Of a stretch of DNA of 22,320 nt, positions 6,507 to 13,682 are shown in pieces; the first letter of the stretch is position 1; the number at the start of each line of letters is the position of its first letter. A program made the position numbers and the translations under genes. The DNA is taken from contig CAYFVU010000056.1 of NCBI GenBank assembly GCA_964346645.1, forward strand, positions 1-22,320, in the 5' to 3' direction. Below the pieces are notes generated by a model. The model ran no database searches. It was given only the letters and a program-made list of their open reading frames with translations, and was not told where the DNA came from. Source of the stretch: CAYFVU01 sp964346645. GTDB taxonomy: Bacteria; Spirochaetota; Spirochaetia; DSM-16054; Sediminispirochaetaceae.

Positions 6507-7926
6507 GAATAAAGAGAAGCTGCTACTCACGATCTATTTCGGGCTGCCGGTCTTGGCAACGGCGGGCTATATTGCCTTCAATCCGTATCGCCTCTATGAG
6601 CCGCTCTACGCAGGCTCTATCCTCGCAGGGGTCTGCGGCTTCAGCTGGCTCATGTTCCAGTTTGTACTCAGTGCCCGGATCCCGTTTCTGGAGCGGGGAA
6701 TAGGACTGGACCGTATGCTCATGTTCCACCGGAAAATGGGAGCTGTGAGCCTCATCGTGCTACTTCCTCACTTCGTACTCAAAGTGGTCATCTTTTCTCC
6801 GAGTCTGCAGTCTATCATCGGGGATATGGTGCTCGTGGGTTTCATCGGCGCAGGGGCCTTCGCCATGCTCCTCTTCGGTACACCTGCGACGCCGCCGTGG
6901 CTCAAACGGCTCTCTCAGCGGGCAAAGGAACGCACGGGTATCGATTACGAAAAGACGAAGATCATGCACAACGGTACCTTCATTCTCTCCCTCTTGGCCG
7001 TCGTCCACGTTGCGCTCGCATCGACAACGAGCGGGCCGGGGATCCTTACGTTCTACTTTCTCTTTGTTACGGCGCTCGGCGCGGGGGCCTACCTCTACCG
7101 AAAATTGCTCGCTCCCCGGGAGCTGAGAAGCAAAGCCTGGCGTGTGCGTGAGGTGAAGGCCGTTGCAGACGAGCACACGGAGATCCGTATGGCCGCACCG
7201 CTCGGCGGAAGGCTCTCGCACCACTGGAGTCAGCGGCGTCCGGGACAATTCGCCTACTTTAGCTTTCTCGGCAGTGGGCCCGGAAGAGAGGAGCACCCCT
7301 TTACCATCAGCTCCTACGGCGAAGCGGGGGAGTTGAGGATAACCGTAAAGGCGATCGGAGATTTCACCTCACGGCTGAAGGAGGTCTCTGTCGACGATCC
7401 GGTAGCCGTCGAGGGTCCGTTCGGCGTCTACTCCTACCGCTATCTTGCAGATGCCGCGAAACGTCCCCTCGTCTTCATAGCGGGAGGAATAGGCATCACC
7501 CCCTTCCTCTCCATGACCGAGGCATTGCGGCACGAGTCGCAGGATCAGAAACCCCCGAAGGTCACGCTACTCTGGGGTGTGCAGGAAGAAGAGTATTTAG
7601 TGCACCGCAGATTCTTCGAGGAGACCGAGGAGAGATGGGACGGCTTTGCCTTTCGTCCCGTCGTGGGGCTCCTCGACTCATCGATGATCGCAGGGGTGGT
7701 GGATGAAAACTCAAAGGCTTCGAGCTCCGCCGGAGTACCGGCGGCATCGACGGCTGCAAGGGAAGCACGGGAGGCAACGGGAGAAGAAGGAGGTGCAGCC
7801 GACTCAATGAACGAGAGCCTTTTCTTCGTCTGCGGCCCGCCAGTGATGATGCAGTTTGTCTGCGACGAGCTGACGAAGCGCGGAGTCGAAGAGAGGCGGA
7901 TCCTGCGCGAACGCTTCGCCGTGTAG
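6499..7926 (+). CDS. Ferric reductase/NOX-like transmembrane flavocytochrome
   Basis: This 475-residue inner-membrane oxidoreductase joins a ferric-reductase-type haem b domain to a ferredoxin-NADP reductase module. Four histidines sit in paired helices in the bis-haem pattern: H77 and H91, then H157 and H170. The FAD site is HPFTISSYG (about 266-274), the NAD(P)H phosphate loop is GGIGITPF (about 329-336) and the nicotinamide motif is CGPP (about 445). Electrons would pass from cytosolic NAD(P)H through FAD and haem to an extracytoplasmic acceptor such as ferric iron, oxygen or a c-type cytochrome. An Ala/Ser/Glu-rich insertion (about 402-438) precedes CGPP. GTG 6499 has GAGAGG six bases upstream and overlaps the ResB gene by 8 nt; TTG 6493 is the alternative. 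It converges on the P460 gene. Confidence 0.9.
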   Translation: MNKNKEKLLLTIYFGLPVLATAGYIAFNPYRLYEPLYAGSILAGVCGFSWLMFQFVLSARIPFLERGIGLDRMLMFHRKMGAVSLIVLLPHFVLKVVIFSPSLQSIIGDMVLVGFIGAGAFAMLLFGTPATPPWLKRLSQRAKERTGIDYEKTKIMHNGTFILSLLAVVHVALASTTSGPGILTFYFLFVTALGAGAYLYRKLLAPRELRSKAWRVREVKAVADEHTEIRMAAPLGGRLSHHWSQRRPGQFAYFSFLGSGPGREEHPFTISSYGEAGELRITVKAIGDFTSRLKEVSVDDPVAVEGPFGVYSYRYLADAAKRPLVFIAGGIGITPFLSMTEALRHESQDQKPPKVTLLWGVQEEEYLVHRRFFEETEERWDGFAFRPVVGLLDSSMIAGVVDENSKASSSAGVPAASTAAREAREATGEEGGAADSMNESLFFVCGPPVMMQFVCDELTKRGVEERRILRERFAV

Positions 7927-8016
7927 GCAGAAGTGTCGGGCAGACCGGGAGCTTGGCGTACCGGGGGAAAGTTTACGGATCGGGAGAGTGTAGGCAGGGG
8001 CGGCGGTGCGCCGCGC

Positions 8017-8577
8017 TCATTCGCGGGGAGGGACGAAGTAGACGTAGTCTCTGAACTCCTCCTCCGGATTACCGTCGCCGTACGGGTGCTGCTCGTTGGC
8101 GTTCGAGTGGCAGGTAATACAGAACTCACCGGAGAAGATACTCTCCTCTCCGGTTTCGCCGTCTTCGATCACCCAGAGCCAGCCGCCCCTTGCCTTTATG
8201 TGTGAAGGGGCCTTTACCATTGCGGTAATGCGAATCGGCTCCTCATCCTCGGTGGGGTCGAAGCCCTCGTAGATCTCCTTGATGATCTTCGTCCCTTCGG
8301 GGAAGCGGTAGCGGGTCTCCCCTTGTTCCTTTTCGACCGTGTACTCCAGCCCCCTGTCGTTTATGTAGATCTTACGGTAGTTGTTTTCGTGACCGGGAAT
8401 GGGGTAGTCGAGCTCCTCCTCGGTCGTCCTGCTCCAGTCCCCATACGAGGCGGGCACCAGATCCACCTCCTCCTCTCCGCAGGAGAGGAGGGCGAGGCAG
8501 CAGAGACCGGTGAGGAGGACGATCCCTGCGGACCGAAGGATCGAGGGAGTCCGGCCGGCAGCGGGGAAATTATGCAT
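8017..8577 (-). CDS. Cytochrome P460-like c-type lipoprotein
   Basis: This 186-residue exported protein has a hydrophobic signal ending in a lipobox (LALLSC, Cys33), so it is predicted to be a membrane-anchored periplasmic lipoprotein. The body matches the cytochrome P460 family pattern: HENNYRKIYIND near the start, RFPEGTKIIKEIYEG, GGWLWVIED, then a single haem c motif CITCH (C153, C156, H157), and DYVYFVPP at the end. P460 relatives oxidise hydroxylamine or act in nitrogen-oxide detoxification, but many members have unknown roles. The ATG overlaps the cyclase stop codon by 8 nt, which implies translational coupling, and GAGG lies ten bases upstream. It is the last gene of the three-gene minus operon. 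A small 6-bp GC hairpin (8000-8014) follows without a T-run. Confidence 0.87.
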   Translation of the reverse strand: MHNFPAAGRTPSILRSAGIVLLTGLCCLALLSCGEEEVDLVPASYGDWSRTTEEELDYPIPGHENNYRKIYINDRGLEYTVEKEQGETRYRFPEGTKIIKEIYEGFDPTEDEEPIRITAMVKAPSHIKARGGWLWVIEDGETGEESIFSGEFCITCHSNANEQHPYGDGNPEEEFRDYVYFVPPRE

Positions 8578-10000
8578 CTCGCAGCAACCTCAATTTATAG
8601 ACCCGGATGTAGCGGTTCTTACCCTTTACCCGGGTCTTGTAGGGGCCTTCGAACTGGAAACGGTCGGCCACTCTCTGCTGTGCTGCATTGGAGACGATTA
8701 TCTCCCCCGCCTTTGCGGCGCTGCAGAGACGACTGGCGATATTGACATTGTCGCCTATGACCGTGTAGTCGGCTCGCCTCTGCGAACCTATCATTCCCAG
8801 TATTACCCTGCCGTAGTTAATTCCGATGCCGACCTCGAGCCCCCCGAAGCTGCTCGACTCGTTCGCTATCTCGTCCTGTATCTCCATTGCCGATTTACAT
8901 GCGGCCTCGATTCCCTCGGCTCCGGTGAATAGGGCCACAATTTCGTCTCCTACGTACTTGTCGATATCTCCTCCGTTGTCGATGATGATCTCCGACTGCC
9001 GATTGAGAATCGTGTTGAGGTTCGACACGACCTCCTCCGCCTCGTTCTTCTCGCTGTAAGAGGTAAAGCCTCGTATGTCGCTGAAGAGAATGGTCAGCTC
9101 TACTTCGCTTCCGGCTCCGCTTCCTTGCAGAGATTCGAGGGTAGAGCTGGAGACGTACTTGGAGAGTTCGTACCGTTCGTAGAGCCCCTGTACCATGGTA
9201 TTGACCGTGGTCCCGAGCTCGCCGATCTCGTCGTTCTTCCGGTATCCCACCTTCTTACTGAAATCTCCCCCCGTCACCGCCGTACACACATCCCGTACCG
9301 TCTTTATCGGTTTCAGAATCGAAATCTGCATGAATCTGGTCAGGATGAGGCTGAGGACGAGGATGCCGACGATGAAGATGGAGGCCGAGGCCATGATCGT
9401 GTTTCGGCGCCTGACCACGGAAGAGGTAATGTCGGTGCGAATGTCCAGGACACCGCGGATGGTGTGGCCGGAGCCGTGACAACGGGTGCACTTCGGTTTG
9501 TTGATGAGCGGTTTATAGATGCGGAAGAAGACTTTCCCGTCGGAGTGTCGTTGCCGAAAGACCGACGTGCGGGGAGGTTTTGCCGTCGCCATTTCGAAAG
9601 TGCTGCCTTCTCTCTTCTCGGGTTCGAGCTCCGCCCGTTCCTTCAGACCGAAGATGTCTCCGCCGAGGTGATCGTTTACCTCTTCGATGGTGCGGTTGTC
9701 GGCAAAGGCCTCCGTGCCGTTGGAGCGGAAGAGCTTGATGGTGGAGAGGGGGTTTTGCGCTTCGATCTCTTCAAAGTAGTTCACCGCCAGGGGAGCCTGC
9801 CCCGGCAGCATGAAGTTCTCTATTGCGGTGTAGAGGATCTGCGACTGCTCGCTCAGGTTCTCTTCGGTGCTCTCTTCGATGGTCGCGGTGAGGGAGGAGG
9901 CGAAGAAGATGATGACCGCGCCGAGCCCCGCCGCGAGGGTGATGAGGATAATGAGAGAGACCTTGCGGTTTATCGGAGTAAAGCGTTTACGAGCAGACAC
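8570..10000 (-). CDS. Class III adenylate cyclase with periplasmic CxxCH haem-sensor domain
   Basis: This 476-residue membrane protein has TM1 at about 14-36, a periplasmic domain with a haem c motif CTRCH (171-175), TM2 at about 202-222, HAMP (about 223-278) and a class III cyclase domain (about 298-470). Both metal aspartates are present (D308 in FSDIRGF, D352 in KYVGDEI). The base-selecting pair is K348 and T413 (DYTVIGD), as in class IIIb adenylate cyclases, and N420/R424 supply the transition-state residues. It should make cAMP in response to haem ligand or redox state; the product call is family knowledge, the signal is inference. The GTG start has GAGGGGG about four bases upstream. It begins 9 nt after the outer-membrane-type gene and overlaps the P460 gene. 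Confidence 0.93.
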   Translation of the reverse strand: MSARKRFTPINRKVSLIILITLAAGLGAVIIFFASSLTATIEESTEENLSEQSQILYTAIENFMLPGQAPLAVNYFEEIEAQNPLSTIKLFRSNGTEAFADNRTIEEVNDHLGGDIFGLKERAELEPEKREGSTFEMATAKPPRTSVFRQRHSDGKVFFRIYKPLINKPKCTRCHGSGHTIRGVLDIRTDITSSVVRRRNTIMASASIFIVGILVLSLILTRFMQISILKPIKTVRDVCTAVTGGDFSKKVGYRKNDEIGELGTTVNTMVQGLYERYELSKYVSSSTLESLQGSGAGSEVELTILFSDIRGFTSYSEKNEAEEVVSNLNTILNRQSEIIIDNGGDIDKYVGDEIVALFTGAEGIEAACKSAMEIQDEIANESSSFGGLEVGIGINYGRVILGMIGSQRRADYTVIGDNVNIASRLCSAAKAGEIIVSNAAQQRVADRFQFEGPYKTRVKGKNRYIRVYKLRLLRDA

Positions 10001-10009
10001 TATGCCCCC

Positions 10010-10873
10010 TCAGAGTCCTTTCGTCACACCGATCTGTACAGCAGGAGCGATGTACCCGTCCTTAGCTGCGTAGTACTTGTTCTCGATGAATGCGCCGAGA
10101 ATGAGAGCCGCATCGATGCTCATATCCCATTTATCGACGGGAACCTGCACCGCTCCTATGAGCGAAGCTTTTTGCGACATGTATTTGGAGTCCGGAACGT
10201 AGAGGATATCGTAGACCGCCCCGGCGAGATAGGTGTTTTCGCTATCGGTATCGAAGGGAAGGTCGTAGAGAACGGTCGTGCTGTTTTTTACGAGGTACTC
10301 CGACTCCTTGAGGATAACGTCGTTGGTCGGCTCGTAGAAGTAGTTTTCCTCGATGTCGTTTGAATCTATGCCGAAACTGTAGTGGTTCCACGTGAGAGAA
10401 TTGAGGAAGATGATCGGTCCGGCCGCCGCCTTTACCCTGGGAGTAAGACTGATAAAGAGTCCCGTCTCATCCTGAGAGGGGAGTGAGCCGGCGTCCGAGT
10501 AGTTCTCGTCGTACGAAGAGAGAGGGGTGTAACCGTAGCCGAGGGCGTCGTATGCGTATCTCACGCCTATGTTGCTGCGAAAATCAAAGATGGCAATGGG
10601 TTCTACGAACAATTCCAGTGAGACATCATCGTAGGCGGGCGACAGCTTGTTGGTTATTCCCATTTCGATCCGGGCGGTATCCCACAGCACACCCTCCCTT
10701 TCTCCATAGAGGGGTTCAGTGAAGTAGAGTTTGCTGGTCAATCCCACACCCGAAGGGTTGAGCATGCCGCCGAACGCATTGCGCAGACTGAGTCCCCTTT
10801 CCGGTTTTTCCTGTGCAAGGAGAGAGGAGCTCAGCAAAATCAATATAAGTGTGAAAACTATGCGTCGTTTCAT
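10010..10873 (-). CDS. Putative outer-membrane beta-barrel protein
   Basis: This 287-residue protein starts with a classic signal peptide (MKRRIVFTLILILLSSSLLAQ, cleavage near residue 20). The rest alternates hydrophobic and polar residues with many aromatics (for example IGVRYAYDALGYGY), as expected of beta strands in a small barrel. It has no cysteine motif and no recognised catalytic site, and I cannot assign a family. It is the first gene of the operon that continues with the haem-sensor cyclase and the P460 lipoprotein, so it may serve the same envelope process, for example as a channel or ligand-binding barrel. ATG 10873 has AAAGGA eight bases upstream, and a good promoter lies about 45 bases before it. 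Coding status is firm, function unknown. Confidence 0.8.
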   Translation of the reverse strand: MKRRIVFTLILILLSSSLLAQEKPERGLSLRNAFGGMLNPSGVGLTSKLYFTEPLYGEREGVLWDTARIEMGITNKLSPAYDDVSLELFVEPIAIFDFRSNIGVRYAYDALGYGYTPLSSYDENYSDAGSLPSQDETGLFISLTPRVKAAAGPIIFLNSLTWNHYSFGIDSNDIEENYFYEPTNDVILKESEYLVKNSTTVLYDLPFDTDSENTYLAGAVYDILYVPDSKYMSQKASLIGAVQVPVDKWDMSIDAALILGAFIENKYYAAKDGYIAPAVQIGVTKGL

Positions 10874-10921
10874 GATAGGGTTCCTTTCAAAGTGGTCACC
10901 GAAGTGACGGTTCTACCGGTA

Positions 10922-10950
10922 ATACTATCGGATGATTCGGTGATTTGCAA
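10922..10950 (-). promoter_or_regulatory. Predicted promoter of the barrel-cyclase-P460 operon
   Basis: On the minus strand TTGCAA (10945-10950) and TAGTAT (10922-10927) are separated by exactly 17 bases. Transcription would start about 35-40 bases before the start codon at 10873. Confidence 0.55.
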
Positions 10951-11059
10951 CAAAATGATGTGCTTATTCGGTTTTTAGGCTTCCTGTTGACTCAAGCAAA
11001 AATGGTACAAATCCTGTGGAAAATTCTTCGATATACTATATAGAGTGATAGATAGAGAG

Positions 11060-11866
11060 ATGAACGTATATATCATCAGGGTTGCCAACCTCGCCTTCGC
11101 CGTCGACGAGAAGCTGGTGGGAAGTGTGGACGAGCTCTCCGACGGTAAAGAGCTCGACCGTTCCGTGCTGGAACGGATGCGGGCGGAATACGGGGTCGAC
11201 TTCTTCGTACTTCCGGCGGACCGGAAAAGAAACTACGTGGTGACCTTTCTGCTGAGGGCCGGCGAGCGGCGTCTGATTGTCGAGGAGGCAAAGAGGCTTA
11301 CCGAGGTGGATGCCTCCGGGCTGCGGCCCTACGGGGAGCAGGAGATCTTTCTCGGGAGAGTAGGCGACACTCTCTACATTCTCCTCGAGGGCTCGGTACG
11401 CATCCAGAAGACCACTCTGCAGAATCAGCCCTACACCGTGGTCATCCTCAAGGAGCACGAGAATGTCTACTTCGGGGAGGTCGCCCTCATCGACAGCGAC
11501 AAGTGCTCGGCTACAGTGGTCGCCGAAACGCCCTGCTCCCTCTTCAGCATCACCAGGGAGAGTTTTCTGCAGTTCTGCGAGGAAAATCCCTACATAGGCT
11601 ACAAGATTACCATGCAGATCGCCCGAAAGCTCTCCGCCTCGCTGCGGAAGATGAACCGGGATGTGATTACCCTCTTCGAGGCCCTGGTAACGGAAGTGGA
11701 AGGGGAGAACATCGTCTATTCCGGCACGAACTCGACTGAGAAACCGGGAAACTCCTTTTCGATCTCCTCCCGGAGCTGTCGTTCTATCGTCCCCTCTATA
11801 GCCATGGAAATACCGGCACAGGTGAGGCAGCCGGGGCGGTGTCGACCGAAATCGGTAAATACGTAG
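11060..11866 (+). CDS. Cyclic-nucleotide-binding domain protein
   Basis: This 268-residue protein carries a CNB fold at about residues 98-200 (LYILLEGSVRI, then the phosphate-binding cassette YFGEVALIDSDKCSATVVAE) followed by a helical stretch. The cassette keeps the ribose-binding Glu (E140), but the canonical phosphate-binding Arg is replaced by Cys149. No helix-turn-helix is seen, so it is not an obvious CRP-type regulator. The N-terminal 90 residues are not recognised. Residues from about 219 lie opposite the MIP18-like gene and look non-native; the natural end may be near 11715-11739 if a frameshift is present. ATG 11060 is preferred over GTG 11045, though the ribosome binding site is weak for both. 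It diverges from the operon containing the adenylate cyclase, suggesting a cAMP link. Confidence 0.82.
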   Translation: MNVYIIRVANLAFAVDEKLVGSVDELSDGKELDRSVLERMRAEYGVDFFVLPADRKRNYVVTFLLRAGERRLIVEEAKRLTEVDASGLRPYGEQEIFLGRVGDTLYILLEGSVRIQKTTLQNQPYTVVILKEHENVYFGEVALIDSDKCSATVVAETPCSLFSITRESFLQFCEENPYIGYKITMQIARKLSASLRKMNRDVITLFEALVTEVEGENIVYSGTNSTEKPGNSFSISSRSCRSIVPSIAMEIPAQVRQPGRCRPKSVNT

Positions 11867-11994
11867 ATTATCCGTCCCTCTTCGCTGTGGCGAAAACGCT
11901 TTACTATACCCATGCGTGAAAGGGGGAGTCCGCTTTCCGGATCCTTTACTCTCTCTAGAACTTCATCGAATTTTGTGGCGATTTTGTGTTCCAT
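11716..11994 (-). CDS. MIP18/DUF59-like small protein with CxxC
   Basis: This 92-residue protein has the layout of MIP18/DUF59 (Fe-S assembly type) proteins: an N-terminal helix (KFDEVLERVKDPESGLPL), a strand region, then a Cys-containing loop and helix (RPGCLTCAGI). It has CxxC (C56, C59), where typical members show a single conserved Cys. Relatives help assemble or transfer Fe-S clusters, often beside P-loop ATPases. It is the last gene of the CstA-ArsA operon: its ATG lies 6 nt after the upstream stop and AGGAG is only three bases before it. Its 3' half is antisense to the end of the cyclic-nucleotide-binding reading frame over 151 bases. The coding call is good; the family assignment is moderate. 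Confidence 0.72.
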   Translation of the reverse strand: MEHKIATKFDEVLERVKDPESGLPLSRMGIVKRFRHSEEGRIIYVFTDFGRHRPGCLTCAGISMAIEGTIERQLREEIEKEFPGFSVEFVPE

Positions 11995-12000
11995 AGTCTC

Positions 12001-12732
12001 CTACTTCTTCTTTTTATTCTTGGTCGGATTCTCCGCTCGGGCGGCCTCTTTTTTCTCGTATCTCTTTTCGAGAAGGGTATTGAGCCAGGTATATACGGAG
12101 GGAAAGACCTCTCCCACATGACCTCTCTTTGGAACCATGAACATAAATGCCTGTTCCCGGTCCGGCACGAGGGCCACATGTCGAATTTCTCCGGGGGAGG
12201 GGAGGAGGGACTGCAGTTTTTCCATCTCGCCTTTTACCGAGTCGTTCTCCCAGTAGAGGATGAAGTCCTTCTCTCTCCAGCGAATTTTCTCCGACTGCAG
12301 CGACTCTTCGTTGGTAATTTTCGGCCCTCTGAAGCGAGAGTATTTCTCTTCGATCAGATGACCCTCTCCCACGAGTCCCATCGCCTTCTTCGAGAAGAAG
12401 AGGATGATAAAGAGACGGTCGTACTTGCGGGTGAGTTTGGAGAGGGGCAGGTAGAGCCACGACTGCCGGGGAAGCAGGGTAATGGTTGCATCGACCCTGC
12501 GGATAAAGCGGTTTCGGTGGGGAATGAGGTTTGCATGGTAGCCGGTAAGCCCCCCTATGTTGGTGAAGTTCTTGTCCTTAGGCTGCAGGGTCTCTACTAT
12601 GGCGTTGAAAGCGGAGAGGTAGTTTTTTATGTTGATCCGCCGGCCCCAGGTATAGCCGAGGGTCAGAATGATAGTAAAGGCTATGAAGAGATAAAATAGC
12701 GGCTGTTGCGTAATACCGGTTGCGGCTTCCAC
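12001..12732 (-). CDS. Single-span membrane-anchored protein of unknown function in the ArsA operon
   Basis: This 243-residue protein has one N-terminal transmembrane helix (about residues 11-29) followed by a basic flank (GRRINIKNY) and a largely soluble, probably cytoplasmic region, ending in a Lys-rich tail (KNKKKK). I do not recognise the family. The notable segment NIGGLTGYHANLIPHRN (about 58-74) and the density of Arg/Lys suggest a globular domain, not a transporter. The GTG start has AAGGGGG five bases upstream. It lies 10 nt after the ArsA-type ATPase and 6 nt before the MIP18-like gene, so it is surely cotranscribed and is a candidate membrane partner of the ATPase. That partnership is inference. 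Confidence 0.8.
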   Translation of the reverse strand: MEAATGITQQPLFYLFIAFTIILTLGYTWGRRINIKNYLSAFNAIVETLQPKDKNFTNIGGLTGYHANLIPHRNRFIRRVDATITLLPRQSWLYLPLSKLTRKYDRLFIILFFSKKAMGLVGEGHLIEEKYSRFRGPKITNEESLQSEKIRWREKDFILYWENDSVKGEMEKLQSLLPSPGEIRHVALVPDREQAFMFMVPKRGHVGEVFPSVYTWLNTLLEKRYEKKEAARAENPTKNKKKK

Positions 12733-12742
12733 AAAATCCCCC

Positions 12743-13663
12743 TTATAGGTACGTGGTCAAGTCTTGGTCCATAATATAGCAGGTCGGCTCGGTCTGGTCG
12801 ATGAGCCTGACCCTCTCGATATTGATATCTTTGCGTCCGGAAAGCAGCTCCTTTTCGACCTCTTCGGCAACACCCTGGTTTTTGTCGGTGATTTTGTTGT
12901 TGAAGACTACTCTGAGAGGCAGTTTGAGCTCGAGCAGTCCATCGAAGAGGCGCTGCGATTCGCGGAGGGAGAGGAAGTCTGGGTTGAAGACCACCGCAAC
13001 GGCGGCATCGGCACCCTGCAGCACCTCCCGCACCCTCTCATATCTTTCCCGCATCTGCAGGAGTTTCTTCATCACCTGGTCTTCCTCTTCGGTATAGGGA
13101 ACCTTGAAGGGCTTCTCTCCATACTTTCCTGTAATGTTCTGTACGGTATACCGTTTCTCGAGGATCTCCCTGCGTATGCCGATGAGCCTGTCTATCCACG
13201 AGACACTTATCTGGGGAAGGGCGAGTATCCGCAGGGTAAGGCCGGTGGGAGGGGTGTCGAATACGATGTAGTCGAAGTTTTCTTCCTCCGTGGACAGGAT
13301 GGTCTCGAGGCTGGTGAGGGCCGCGTACTCCTCGACCCCCGGCGAGTACTTGAGTACCTTGAAGTAGCGGTCGAGGTTGGTGGCCTTGGTGTAGTTGTAG
13401 ACCTCCTCCATGAGGCCCATGTTTTGGGAGAGATACTCCTGCGCGGCGCTGTCCAGGTCGGTCTCCTGCAGGTAGAGCGAGGTCTTCTTGAACCTCTTCT
13501 TCTTATGGGAGAGCTCTTCGTGGAATATGTCCCCAAGATTGTGGGCCGGGTCGAAGGAGACGGCCAATACGCGATTGCCCTTCTCTGCGAGCTGCCATGC
13601 GGCGGCCGAAGCGAGGGTCGACTTTCCCACCCCACCTTTGCCGGTAAAAAAAAGCGTCTTCAT
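12743..13663 (-). CDS. ArsA/Get3-type ATPase, single domain
   Basis: This 306-residue cytoplasmic P-loop ATPase belongs to the ArsA/Get3 branch of the SIMIBI class. Its deviant Walker A is GKGGVGKST (8-16), Switch I is DPAHN (38-42) with the Asp equivalent to the catalytic residue of Get3, and Switch II is DTPPTG followed by LTLRILALP (136-150). These proteins dimerise and couple ATP hydrolysis to delivery of a client: tail-anchored proteins (Get3) or metalloid oxyanions (ArsA). The CxxC zinc site of Get3 and the ArsA metalloid-binding cysteines are not seen, so neither function is safe. ATG 13663 has AGGA nine bases upstream. It is the middle gene of a five-gene operon running from CstA to the MIP18-like gene. 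Confidence 0.92.
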   Translation of the reverse strand: MKTLFFTGKGGVGKSTLASAAAWQLAEKGNRVLAVSFDPAHNLGDIFHEELSHKKKRFKKTSLYLQETDLDSAAQEYLSQNMGLMEEVYNYTKATNLDRYFKVLKYSPGVEEYAALTSLETILSTEEENFDYIVFDTPPTGLTLRILALPQISVSWIDRLIGIRREILEKRYTVQNITGKYGEKPFKVPYTEEEDQVMKKLLQMRERYERVREVLQGADAAVAVVFNPDFLSLRESQRLFDGLLELKLPLRVVFNNKITDKNQGVAEEVEKELLSGRKDINIERVRLIDQTEPTCYIMDQDLTTYL

Positions 13664-13682
13664 ATATGTGGTTCCTGTGTCA

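Noticed and set aside
9125..10363. 412-codon plus-strand open frame
   Set aside because: It runs antisense across two real genes (cyclase and barrel protein), and its translation shows no recognisable domain or start signal.
10987..11037. Promoter of the cyclic-nucleotide-binding gene
   Set aside because: TTGACT (10987) and TATACT (11032) are both good boxes, but they are too far apart to pair, and neither has a good partner at 16-18 bases.
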